A stretch of 6,560 nucleotides of DNA from Bacteroides sp. CAG:770 (GCA_000435075.1 FR890599.1:29692-36251); one strand, 5' to 3'. Positions 1-6,237 are shown, counted from the stretch's first letter. The notes: a model not told the origin generated them from the letters alone. Program-made: numbers and translations.

Positions 1-2
1 AA

Positions 3-40
3 AAACGCTCTTCCGTGTGTCATGGTCTGGAAGAGCGTTT
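3..40 (-). terminator. Rho-independent terminator of the FadL-family gene
   Basis: A perfect 12-bp stem (positions 3-14 pairing with 29-40, core CGCTCTTCC/GGAAGAGCG) encloses a 14-nt loop. Read on the minus strand, the hairpin follows the FadL-family stop codon by about 35 nt and runs directly into a T tract (complement of the A's at 1-5), as expected of an intrinsic terminator. On the plus strand only TTT follows the stem, so termination of plus-strand transcripts is less likely. The tail may continue beyond the window edge. Confidence 0.85.
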
Positions 41-74
41 CGGTTCAGGTTTTCTATATTAATGTTAAGACTGA

Positions 75-1598
75 TTAGAACGCGATTGATACTCCGACAC
101 CTGCAACAATACTTGTACGGTAGAAGTCATCTTGTCCGGGAATCTGAAGATTCTTTATGTCAAGTTTCTCTGCAAGACCTGGAACTACAGGGGCAAGCTG
201 TCCGAGTACAGGAGTAAGTTTAGCTGCGATGAGAGCGCCGTTTCCACCATAATCTGCCTGTTCCTTAGTGAAGTGCATGAAGAATGTCTTATAGACGCCA
301 AGGTCGATATTGACTTTCTTGCTGACATGGAACTGTGCTCCCAGGCCGCCTGAAATAGAACTTGTAGAGTAGCTCATATCTGAGATGTAACGTGCATCAT
401 TTCCGAAACCGAAGGTGCTGCTGTTGGCTCCGATACTGAGGGTAACAAGTGGGCAGACGTCATATTCAAGACCTCCGAGAATTTCGAAAGAATTGTGTTT
501 CAGATAGTTCTGCTTGTCATTGAGACCGGTCTCATTGTTATACTGCTTTGACTGCTTGTCGAAGTAGTAGTTTACACCGAGAACTACGCGGAAGTTAGGC
601 TTCACGGAATACTGAGCTCCGACATTGATATTGCCAGGGATATCGGCAGCGATGGTCTTTTTGTCATCGAACTGTGAGATACCGGTAGTGTTCGCCTTTG
701 TGTCATTGTTCAGACGGACCCTGGTATTGAACTCGTAACGTGCTGAGAAATTGAACTTTCCGGTCTTGTAGTCAACTGAGATAATCGGCGTGTATGCGAT
801 GTCTTTCTGATGTGCGTCGAGGTTTTTGTCGCTTACGAGGTCACCTGCCATTGCTGTTGCCTGGTCAGCTGAGATCATCCCTCCGGAGAGCTGTGAAATG
901 GCAGCGCCAAGGACATTGGCAGCAGGAAGCATCTGTCCGCCGTACTGGAGCTGGATATTCTTGAGGCTTCCCACGTAATAGTTGGAAATGTAATTCAGAC
1001 GGACACCGGCAGAAACACTCCAGTTCTTGCTGATCTTGTAACCAAGGTTAAGCTGCCCCGCGAAATTGTACTGCTCACCGGTAAGATTAATATCTGCATC
1101 ATAACCGGTTATCATATTGGTTCCCACGAGATTGTTGATCAATGCAGGAATCATCGCAACAGGTGCTTCGAATGAGCCGAGTCCCTGGTCGTACTTTGCC
1201 TTTCCTCCTCCGGAAACGACTCCGAAATGGAATGAACCGAACCAGTTATTGTGCTTGTACACGAGATCGAGGTGTGGAAGAACCGGTACAAATGACTTTC
1301 CGGTGTATTTCTTATATCCTTTGCCGTCATTGTCAATGCCATATTTCAATGGCTCATAAGTCGAGGTGGTATATCTTCTCTGAACTGCTGACTGGACGTC
1401 GATTGCCAGATGCCAGCCATTTTCCATGAACGCAACACCCGCAGGGTTGAAATAAGCGCCCTGAACACCGATTACGGCATTCTGTGCAGGATTTCTCAAG
1501 AATGCAACATTCTGATTGGTATTGGTGACGAAGCCTCCTGCGAAAGCGGAGACAGATGCAGCCAAAAGTGCTGCTGTAACAATTAGTCTTTTATACAT
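75..1598 (-). CDS. FadL/OmpP1-family outer membrane transport protein
   Basis: A 507-residue outer-membrane beta-barrel of the FadL/OmpP1/TodX family, whose members carry long-chain fatty acids or other hydrophobic compounds across the outer membrane. Seen: an N-terminal signal peptide (K3-R4, hydrophobic 5-16, cleavage probably after A20 of SAFA), and a mature start GGF followed by the family's N-terminal plug-like segment with NPAG at residues 51-54. Alternating aromatic/polar beta-strand patterns run through the rest, and the protein ends in an aromatic residue (VSIAF), the usual BAM recognition end. Length is ordinary for the family (about 420-520 residues). The chosen start is the only one that places the signal peptide at the N-terminus; no Shine-Dalgarno precedes it, as is normal in Bacteroidota. 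It is monocistronic, with its own candidate promoter at 1628-1635 and terminator at 3-40. Substrate cannot be told from sequence; Bacteroidota often carry several paralogues. Confidence 0.9.
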   Translation of the reverse strand: MYKRLIVTAALLAASVSAFAGGFVTNTNQNVAFLRNPAQNAVIGVQGAYFNPAGVAFMENGWHLAIDVQSAVQRRYTTSTYEPLKYGIDNDGKGYKKYTGKSFVPVLPHLDLVYKHNNWFGSFHFGVVSGGGKAKYDQGLGSFEAPVAMIPALINNLVGTNMITGYDADINLTGEQYNFAGQLNLGYKISKNWSVSAGVRLNYISNYYVGSLKNIQLQYGGQMLPAANVLGAAISQLSGGMISADQATAMAGDLVSDKNLDAHQKDIAYTPIISVDYKTGKFNFSARYEFNTRVRLNNDTKANTTGISQFDDKKTIAADIPGNINVGAQYSVKPNFRVVLGVNYYFDKQSKQYNNETGLNDKQNYLKHNSFEILGGLEYDVCPLVTLSIGANSSTFGFGNDARYISDMSYSTSSISGGLGAQFHVSKKVNIDLGVYKTFFMHFTKEQADYGGNGALIAAKLTPVLGQLAPVVPGLAEKLDIKNLQIPGQDDFYRTSIVAGVGVSIAF

Positions 1599-1627
1599 TT
1601 TGTCGCTTTTATTGGTAAAAACTTCGA

Positions 1628-1643
1628 CAAAATTAGGCCTAAT
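1628..1643 (-). promoter_or_regulatory. Candidate FadL-gene -7 element with overlapping 12-bp palindrome
   Basis: On the minus strand TAATTTTG (1635 to 1628) is an exact match to the Bacteroides -7 consensus TAnnTTTG, which would start transcription near 1621 and give a leader of about 20 nt. No good TTTG -33 element lies at the usual 19-21 nt distance; the region there is only A/T-rich. The perfect palindrome ATTAGGCCTAAT (1632-1643) overlaps the upstream half of the -7 element, where a bound protein would block polymerase. TCGAC recurs at 1624, 1643 and 1664, roughly two helical turns apart. Promoter is moderately supported; the operator role is inference. Confidence 0.5.
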
Positions 1644-1687
1644 CGACCAAAATATAAATTTTTTCGACCATTTGACATAAAGATAAC

Positions 1688-1725
1688 GTTTTGGCAGACA
1701 GGAAATTTATCCTATCTGCCAAAAC
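1688..1725. repeat. Imperfect hairpin in the intergenic region, possible terminator
   Basis: GTTTTGGCAGA (1688-1698) pairs with TCTGCCAAAAC (1715-1725). After one C/A mismatch, AGGA (1700-1703) pairs with TCCT (1710-1713), closing a 6-nt loop. The result is a 15-bp stem with one mismatch. It lies about 60 nt beyond the DUF2807 stop codon and 90 nt upstream of the FadL-gene start. Minus-strand sequence after the stem (GTTATCTTT) is only mildly T-rich, so it is a plausible but not classic terminator; it could also form part of a regulatory leader. Confidence 0.5.
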
Positions 1726-1762
1726 CCACAAAAAAACGCTTATGAAAAATATATAATGTCCA

Positions 1763-1781
1763 AGTCCGCAAAAGCGGAACT
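1763..1781 (-). terminator. Short hairpin just after the DUF2807 stop codon
   Basis: AGTCCGC (1763-1769) and GCGGAACT (1774-1781) pair with one bulged base around an AAAA loop. The hairpin begins 4 nt past the stop codon of the DUF2807 gene. Downstream on the minus strand is A/T-rich sequence, including a TTTTT run about 16 nt later and a run of seven T's about 26 nt later, so it may act as a weak operon-end terminator or a 3'-end stabilising structure. Confidence 0.4.
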
Positions 1782-1785
1782 CTGA

Positions 1786-2661
1786 TTATTTTGATTTGAT
1801 TTTTCCGTCCGCGGCCTGGTATGAAACCGAACCGCTTCCCGTAACAGTAATGTCAGGCTCCGCTCCGCATTTCATCTTGGCGGCATCTATGTCGCCGGAG
1901 CCGACTACCATGTAAGTCGCCTTGCCGGTCTTGCCGACCAGAGATATGTCGCCGCTTCCGGTAATGTATGCTTCGACGCTGTTTACATTGACATTATCGA
2001 AATCCATGTCACCGCTGCCTCTGACAGAGGCGGTCAGCACATCGGCATTGACCTTATCAAATTCGACATCGCCGCTGCCTCTTACGAGGGCATCCACCCT
2101 TCCGGTCTTGATTTCTTCGCAATCGAGTGAGCCAGAGCCGCTTATGTCAATGCTGAATTCCGAAGTGAGGATTTTTCCGAATTCGGCTGTACCGCTTCCG
2201 GTGATGGCAATGGTGACGAGATCATCCGGCATTGACAATTCCTTGCAAGTGAAGTCTCCACTTCCTTTCAGGTCCAGACTTCCCAAGACCGAGCCGTGCA
2301 CGGTGACTTTTGCGTCCATGTTCCAGATTCTGCTGTATGATGCCGAATCTTTAACGCCGATGGTCAGTTCGCCATCGTTTTCTGTGACATCAATGTAAGG
2401 AAGAATATTGTCAGAAGCATTGACAGTCACGAAGTTCTTCCCATCCTGGAGGTACTCCACATCAATACCGTTACTTGCAGTAAGGCGATGACAGTTTCCA
2501 GTCTTGATTTCTTTGGAAGCCATGACTCCGCTGGCCTTTATGGTATAGTCATTGAAAAGTCTGACCATTTCGAGAGCCTTGTTCTTGTCAATGCGGACGA
2601 TGCATGATTGTGTGCCGGTCACCAGCAGCGCGAGAGCCGCTATAAAACTGATATATTTCAT
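1786..2661 (-). CDS. Head-GIN domain (DUF2807) putative lipoprotein
   Basis: A 291-residue exported protein of the DUF2807 / 'putative auto-transporter adhesin, head GIN domain' family, common in Bacteroidota and of uncertain function. Residues 1-19 form a signal peptide (K2, hydrophobic 5-15) ending in TQSC, so C20 is a likely lipidation site; T at -3 makes it a loose lipobox. No acidic surface-export tag follows the Cys (IVRIDK), which favours the periplasmic face, though weakly. From residue 133 the chain carries eight GSG turns, at 133, 155, 175, 195, 215, 235, 254 and 275. The spacing is 19-22 residues, often GSGD, with short beta-strands between: a repeating beta-solenoid-like ladder. 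It is the last gene of the operon, 18 nt after the GntR stop. Co-transcription with an ABC exporter and repressor suggests an envelope-stress or surface role; that is inference. Confidence 0.85.
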   Translation of the reverse strand: MKYISFIAALALLVTGTQSCIVRIDKNKALEMVRLFNDYTIKASGVMASKEIKTGNCHRLTASNGIDVEYLQDGKNFVTVNASDNILPYIDVTENDGELTIGVKDSASYSRIWNMDAKVTVHGSVLGSLDLKGSGDFTCKELSMPDDLVTIAITGSGTAEFGKILTSEFSIDISGSGSLDCEEIKTGRVDALVRGSGDVEFDKVNADVLTASVRGSGDMDFDNVNVNSVEAYITGSGDISLVGKTGKATYMVVGSGDIDAAKMKCGAEPDITVTGSGSVSYQAADGKIKSK

Positions 2662-2679
2662 AAAATCAATTATTTGGAA

Positions 2680-3033
2680 TTATCGGGCTATTTCAATGTC
2701 ATTGAAAATCTCGGGCCCGATACCGAGAAGTTCCATCTGGTGGCGGATTTTCGGGAAAATGTCATCCATAAACTCTTTACGCCTGATGCTCAATACTTTA
2801 TCCCTGGCATCAGCGGAAATGAAATAACCCAATCCCCTCCTGTTGTATATTATTCCGTCGTTCGTGAGTTTTTCATACGATCTCATTATCGTATTGGGAT
2901 TCACTCCCAGCTGGGCTCCATAGTCCCTGACTGACGGTATTCTTCCGTCCGGCTGGAGTGTTCCTTCCAGAATCTGGTCACATATTGCATCCAGAATCTG
3001 GAGGTAAATCGGCCTATTGCTATCAAACTCCAT
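2680..3033 (-). CDS. GntR-family repressor, YtrA subfamily
   Basis: A 117-residue transcription factor. Residues about 8-75 form the GntR winged helix-turn-helix: PIYLQILDAICDQILEG, then the family hallmark IPSVRDYGAQLGVNPNTIMR (about 32-51), then a YEKL helix and the wing (GIIYNRRGLGYF, 60-71). The remaining 42 or so residues (76-117) are a short helical tail, as in the YtrA subfamily, which lacks the large effector-binding domain of FadR, HutC or MocR types; such proteins dimerise through this tail. The start follows the permease stop by only 5 nt, so translation is probably coupled. YtrA-type regulators usually repress the ABC transporter operon that encodes them, and the palindrome at 4740-4763 is the natural target. 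The inducer is unknown. Placement third in the operon, rather than first, is somewhat unusual for this type. Confidence 0.92.
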   Translation of the reverse strand: MEFDSNRPIYLQILDAICDQILEGTLQPDGRIPSVRDYGAQLGVNPNTIMRSYEKLTNDGIIYNRRGLGYFISADARDKVLSIRRKEFMDDIFPKIRHQMELLGIGPEIFNDIEIAR

Positions 3034-3038
3034 GATTA

Positions 3039-3878
3039 TTAATGCTTTATGGTTTTCAATCTAAAATATACCGCTGTCGCGAATGCTGCAAAGACAAGGA
3101 TATCCCAAAGTGTAGCAATGATATTGAATGCAGGTATCGCCCAACTCAGGAAGTCCGGATTCGTGAGATATTGTTCAGCAAAGCGTTCTGTCCAAAGTCC
3201 GAAACTGTCAATGTCAATCAATCCGAGGCTGATGACGATGCCGAAAAGAATGCTGAAGAACATCTGAAGGCCGACAATGATGAGGAGAGGGTACAAGATC
3301 TTGTGTTTCTTGAAGAGGAGGGCTCCCAACAGGAAGAACAGGGCTGAGCCTGCAGAGTGAATCCACATTGAGAAAAGGCTAACGCTAACAGGGGCGTCGC
3401 TTGAGAACGGGAATGTAAGTATGGTGTTTACGCCGTCTCTTACACACTTGAACAGGCTGCCGCCGCAGCTGCCGTCGATGGCACAGATGATACCGTCCAA
3501 TGAGAGATAGATGAGTCCGAATGTCAGTGGCACCACGAAGATGGTGTTCAGTAGCATTGACAAGAATTTTTCCGGTACCGATGCAGGTATCATCAGGAAG
3601 GACGAGCCGGCCTTTTTATCGGTAATGTATCCGTAAACGCTTGCAGGATAGATGAGTACCATCACAACAGTGGTAATGACGGATGCCACGATTCTGGTTG
3701 TCTCGCCCGGGGTATCCCACTGTCCGCTGAACAGGAGCGAATAAATGGCGATGAATGTATATAGAATCACCGGTACGGCTGACATCAGAAGCAGGGTCGG
3801 GCCGAATGACGCCACCCAGCGCTTCAAATCGTATCTGAAATATTTTCCGAAACGGTTGAATGAAAATGTATTGTTCAT
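3039..3878 (-). CDS. ABC-2-type transporter permease, six TM segments
   Basis: A 279-residue inner-membrane protein, judged to be the membrane half of the ABC transporter encoded directly upstream. After an amphipathic basic N-terminus (about 1-22) six hydrophobic segments can be seen, at roughly 24-50, 62-85, 104-126, 165-189, 194-220 and 246-273, with a basic C-terminal end (RLKTIKH). The segment IPASVPEKFLSMLL (97-110), just before TM3, matches the 'PAS..EKF' motif often seen in Bacteroidota ABC-2-like permeases. The loop between TM3 and TM4 holds three cysteines (C132, C138, C145) and is probably periplasmic, so a disulfide is possible. One six-TM subunit per ATPase fits a homodimeric exporter. 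The gene follows the ATPase by 21 nt and precedes GntR by 5 nt. Substrate is unknown; antibiotic, lipid or peptide export is inferred from the YtrA-type context only. Confidence 0.85.
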   Translation of the reverse strand: MNNTFSFNRFGKYFRYDLKRWVASFGPTLLLMSAVPVILYTFIAIYSLLFSGQWDTPGETTRIVASVITTVVMVLIYPASVYGYITDKKAGSSFLMIPASVPEKFLSMLLNTIFVVPLTFGLIYLSLDGIICAIDGSCGGSLFKCVRDGVNTILTFPFSSDAPVSVSLFSMWIHSAGSALFFLLGALLFKKHKILYPLLIIVGLQMFFSILFGIVISLGLIDIDSFGLWTERFAEQYLTNPDFLSWAIPAFNIIATLWDILVFAAFATAVYFRLKTIKH

Positions 3879-3899
3879 GATATTATGATTTAATATGTC

Positions 3900-4739
3900 T
3901 TACTTGTTAGACGCTACCGGGAACAGGCCTTTGATGAGTTCCTTGTTCTTATGGACGGCATTGAAGAGAGCCTCGATGTTTACCTTGCTCTCAAGGCCTT
4001 CCGCATTCGGATAGACCTGGATGAATCCGCCCGGAAGTTGCTCGCTGTAAAGTGATTCCGGATGAATCTGGGTGCCGTAGTCGAAGTAAAGTTTCCGGGA
4101 AATTTCTTCAATGCTGGCGTTCATGAGCACGTCCTGTCTGTCCAGAATAATGATAGGGTCAATGATGTTCTCGAGGTCCCTGACCTGATGGGTGGAGATT
4201 ATTATAGTCGAGTCTTCTGATGTGTATTTCATCAATGCGCTTCTGAACTGTGCCTTGGACGGGATGTCAAGTCCGTTGGTCGGCTCGTCGAGATAGAGAT
4301 ACTTGCATCCGAGTGACAATGCCAATGATATATAGGTCTTTTTCAACTGACCAGTGGACATGGCGTTGAGTTTTTTCTGAGGGTCGTTCTCGAAGAGTTC
4401 CATAATCTCCAGAAAGCGCTCCTGGCTGTAGTCCGGCCAGAATTCTCCTGTCATCTTCGCATAATCGGCTGCCTTTATCGGCAGGGTAAGCATCTCGTCG
4501 GCGAGGTAGAACTGCTTGGACAACAACTCAGGTTTTCTGCTGTATGGGTCAATGCCATCGACTGTTATGCTTCCTTCTGTCGTTTTTTTAAGTCCGCAAA
4601 GCAAGGTCAACAAGGTTGTCTTTCCTACTCCGTTTTCTCCGAGGAGTCCATATATTTTTCCGGCCTCCAGGTTCATCGTGATGTTTTTCAGTACTGGAAC
4701 TTTTCCGTAGCTGAAACCTAGATTCTCAATTCTTATCAT
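3900..4739 (-). CDS. ABC transporter ATP-binding protein
   Basis: A 279-residue cytoplasmic ATPase that powers the permease encoded next. Motifs in order: aromatic A-loop Y11; Walker A GENGVGKTT (34-42); Q-loop Q76; signature MSTGQ (127-131), a variant of LSGGQ; Walker B YLYLDEP (147-153) with catalytic E152; D-loop GLD (156-158); and H-loop STHQ with H184. All catalytic residues are intact. The first 210 or so residues are the nucleotide-binding domain; the last 70 are a C-terminal extension of unclear role, common in YtrB/drug-type ATPases. It is the first gene of the operon; the start codon abuts the operator-like palindrome at 4740-4763, with a promoter just beyond. Recognition as an ABC ATPase is certain; the transported substrate is not indicated. 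Confidence 0.96.
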   Translation of the reverse strand: MIRIENLGFSYGKVPVLKNITMNLEAGKIYGLLGENGVGKTTLLTLLCGLKKTTEGSITVDGIDPYSRKPELLSKQFYLADEMLTLPIKAADYAKMTGEFWPDYSQERFLEIMELFENDPQKKLNAMSTGQLKKTYISLALSLGCKYLYLDEPTNGLDIPSKAQFRSALMKYTSEDSTIIISTHQVRDLENIIDPIIILDRQDVLMNASIEEISRKLYFDYGTQIHPESLYSEQLPGGFIQVYPNAEGLESKVNIEALFNAVHKNKELIKGLFPVASNK

Positions 4740-4763
4740 AGTGTATGAGTTTATTAATACACT
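4740..4763. promoter_or_regulatory. Inverted repeat, candidate operator of the GntR/YtrA-type repressor
   Basis: AGTGTAT (4740-4746) and ATACACT (4757-4763) form a perfect 7-bp inverted repeat around a 10-nt A/T-rich spacer; written another way, AGTGTA-N12-TACACT. It touches the ATPase start codon and lies immediately downstream of the minus-strand -7 element, so a bound dimer would cover the transcription start and leader. From memory, Bacillus subtilis YtrA recognises a very similar inverted repeat (AGTGTA and TACACT halves, spacer about 13). The palindrome is seen directly; its pairing with the GntR protein of this operon is inference. Confidence 0.65.
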
Positions 4764-4764
4764 G

Positions 4765-4795
4765 CAAAGTTACAACAGTTTTTTGATTATGCAAC
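4765..4795 (-). promoter_or_regulatory. Promoter of the ABC-GntR-DUF2807 operon
   Basis: On the minus strand TAACTTTG (4772 to 4765) matches the Bacteroides -7 consensus TAnnTTTG exactly. GTTG (4795 to 4792), one base from the TTTG -33 element, lies 19 nt upstream. Transcription should start near 4758-4760, inside the palindrome at 4740-4763, giving a leader of about 20 nt. No other promoter was found within the operon, whose gaps are too short to hold one easily. Confidence 0.65.
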
Positions 4796-4810
4796 AGGTA
4801 AGACCAAATT

Positions 4811-4843
4811 TTTCGTTAATTTCACTTATTCTCCGTAAATTTG
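4811..4843 (+). promoter_or_regulatory. Promoter of the OprP-like porin gene
   Basis: TAAATTTG (4836-4843) matches the Bacteroides -7 consensus TAnnTTTG. A TTTCG (4811-4815), close to the -33 element TTTG, lies 20 nt upstream. Transcription would begin near 4848-4850, leaving only about 15 nt before the ATG at 4864. This placement also argues against starts further upstream. Confidence 0.6.
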
Positions 4844-4863
4844 CGCATCAACTAATAACACAA

Positions 4864-5907
4864 ATGCGCATTAAATATCTGATTTTGTCCATAATGCTTT
4901 CATTGTCAGCAACATGGAATGTAACAGCACAGGATGAAACCCTTCTGAACTTTGGCGTACTGACCAGGTTTGACTACCAGAGAGAGTACATTGATGGTTC
5001 TCCTCTTCGTGAGAACAGCGGTTTTAAAGGCAAGAATTTGAGTATATATTTCAATGGTGACCTGACTCCACGTCTGTCCTACTTCTACAGGCAGCGTCTG
5101 AATAGGGCGCACAAGGATGAGTCTTTTTTCGATGCTACTGATTTTCTTTATCTGACCTACAAGCCGACTGATCATTGGTATCTTTCCGCCGGTAAACAGA
5201 CTGTTTCTATCGGAGGTTATGAGTATGACCTGGCCCCGATAGATTCTTATTTCGTTTCCGAGTTCAGCAATAACATTGACTGTTACCAGCTCGGGGCGAG
5301 TGTTTCTTTTCTTTTCAATGAGAGGAATGATGAACTGGTGTTCCAGTTCTGCCAGAGTCCCTTCAGGAATATTGCCGAAAAGGAGGACACGTATTCCTAT
5401 AATCTGCTATGGAGGGGGGCTTACAAATGGTTCAAGCCTCTGTGGTCAGTGAATTTTGTCGAATATAATCAAGGAAAGTTCATGAATTACATTGCTTTAG
5501 GCAATTCGTTTACATTCGGCTATGCTTCGTTTTTCGTAGATCTGATGAACAGGTCAATGCTAAAGGACCCTTCATTTTTCCTCGATTTCACAGTGGTCGG
5601 GAAATTCATGTATGACATCTGCGACCATGTCAGCGTATTCGCAAAGGCCAGTCATGACCACAACAAGATTAATTCGAGTGGTGATCCGTCTGTTATGCCA
5701 GGCACTTCCGTGACTCGTGCCGGAGGCGGTTTCGAGTTCTTTCCGCTGAAGCAGAACAAGGATTTACGTATCCATGCGGTTTTCTGCAAGACGTTCGGTT
5801 CCAACGGCAATCCAGATGGCGCTCTTGTCGATAAGCAGACTTACGCGAATATCGGTTTGTCCTGGAGAATGAATCTCCTGTCGTTGAAGAAGAAGCAGAA
5901 GGTATGA
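4864..5907 (+). CDS. OprP/OprO-like outer membrane porin
   Basis: A 347-residue outer-membrane beta-barrel resembling the phosphate-selective porin O/P family, which forms trimeric diffusion channels. The signal peptide is residues 1-22 (R2, K4, hydrophobic 5-13), with cleavage probably after A22 of VTA, leaving QDETLL at the mature N-terminus. Family-like features include AGKQTVSIGGYEYDLAPID (109-127), containing the typical GKQ..GG.E.D..PID pattern, and repeated strands with aromatic girdles. The open frame extends upstream to 4741, but the ATG at 4864 is chosen because it puts the signal peptide first and follows the promoter at 4811-4843. It is slightly short for the family (about 380-430 residues). 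Oddly, the last strand (TYANIGLSWRMNLL) is followed by a basic tail LKKKQKV instead of ending in an aromatic residue. It is divergent from the ABC operon. Substrate selectivity for phosphate is not shown by the sequence. Confidence 0.82.
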   Translation: MRIKYLILSIMLSLSATWNVTAQDETLLNFGVLTRFDYQREYIDGSPLRENSGFKGKNLSIYFNGDLTPRLSYFYRQRLNRAHKDESFFDATDFLYLTYKPTDHWYLSAGKQTVSIGGYEYDLAPIDSYFVSEFSNNIDCYQLGASVSFLFNERNDELVFQFCQSPFRNIAEKEDTYSYNLLWRGAYKWFKPLWSVNFVEYNQGKFMNYIALGNSFTFGYASFFVDLMNRSMLKDPSFFLDFTVVGKFMYDICDHVSVFAKASHDHNKINSSGDPSVMPGTSVTRAGGGFEFFPLKQNKDLRIHAVFCKTFGSNGNPDGALVDKQTYANIGLSWRMNLLSLKKKQKV

Positions 5908-5915
5908 GTGATTGC

Positions 5916-5950
5916 GGCAAAACGGTGTAAAAAAGGGGCAATTTTTACAC
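5916..5950. repeat. First of two tandem palindromic units (GTGTAAA-N12-TTTACAC)
   Basis: GTGTAAAAA (5925-5933) and TTTTTACAC (5942-5950) are perfect 9-bp inverted arms around AGGGGCAA. The arm begins 18 nt after the porin stop codon. As RNA it would be a stable-enough A/U stem, but no T run follows on the plus strand, so it is not a standard terminator. The flanking bases GGCAAAAC also match the second unit (GACAAAAT), so the repeat unit is about 35 bp. Confidence 0.75.
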
Positions 5951-5965
5951 AGAATGTATCAAAAT

Positions 5966-6005
5966 GACAAAATGGTGTAAAATCAGGCAGATATTTACAC
6001 CATTT
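5966..6005. repeat. Second tandem palindromic unit with 12-bp arms
   Basis: Perfect 12-bp arms (5970-5981 and 5994-6005; AAATGGTGTAAA and TTTACACCATTT) enclose a 12-nt loop. The inner half-sites GTGTAAA and TTTACAC are separated by 12 nt, exactly as in the first unit, and lie exactly 50 bp further on. About 26 of the 35 bases from 5966 to 6000 match 5916-5950, and the differences are concentrated in the spacer. Conservation of arms over spacer suggests the pairing or a protein-binding geometry is what matters. Confidence 0.75.
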
Positions 6006-6116
6006 AGTCAGTATGGGCTGGTTCGTATCCGGAGCCTGCGGACAGGAATGCACCATTGGGGCAATAATGCATGGACAGGCGCAGATGAATTTCCGGAAAC
6101 CAATCAAGGAGAGCCA

Positions 6117-6139
6117 TGATTTTCGACCCTCTTGACAGG
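6117..6139 (+). repeat. Left 23-bp inverted repeat of a 204-bp segment
   Basis: This 23-mer begins TGATTTTCGACC and ends CTCTTGACAGG. Its exact reverse complement occurs at 6298-6320. From 6121 on it also forms the first 19 bases of the 61-bp direct repeat. The ends read TG...CA, as in many bacterial transposable elements. Confidence 0.85.
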
Positions 6140-6181
6140 CGTGATTAGGAACACATTCGCGGTAAGATACTGAAGATAAGG
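6121..6181. repeat. 61-bp direct repeat, copy 1
   Basis: The unit begins TTTCGACCCTCTTG, contains GATTAGGAACACATTCG in the middle and ends GGTAAGATACTGAAGAT followed by AAGG. It matches 6500-6560 at 56 of 61 positions, without gaps; the differences are at unit positions 15, 21, 22, 40 and 58. Identity stops at the 3' side of this copy only because the other copy meets the window end. Confidence 0.9.
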
Positions 6182-6237
6182 GCGTTGCGAGATTAAAGCC
6201 ACGACATGAATCTGCCAAGCCCCCCTTTCGAAACGAC

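Noticed and set aside
1662..1678. Similarity of TTTCGACC...TTGACA near the FadL promoter to the start of the 61-bp repeat
   Set aside because: The match is short, needs a gap, and the rest of the repeat is absent, so chance is the simpler explanation.
1922..2398. 158-codon plus-strand frame opposite the DUF2807 gene
   Set aside because: It is the antisense shadow of the GSG ladder (repeated SPLP pattern arises from the complement of the Gly-Ser-Gly codons).
4741..4863. Longer start for the porin (41 extra codons)
   Set aside because: It would bury the signal peptide internally and overlap the palindrome and both divergent promoters; ATG 4864 gives a textbook signal peptide.
5841..6218. Open frame of 125 codons on the minus strand
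   Set aside because: It starts at TTG with no signal, runs through the inverted/direct repeats and twin palindromes, and ends antisense to the porin gene. The composition (many Cys, Pro, His, Ser) looks like translated non-coding DNA.
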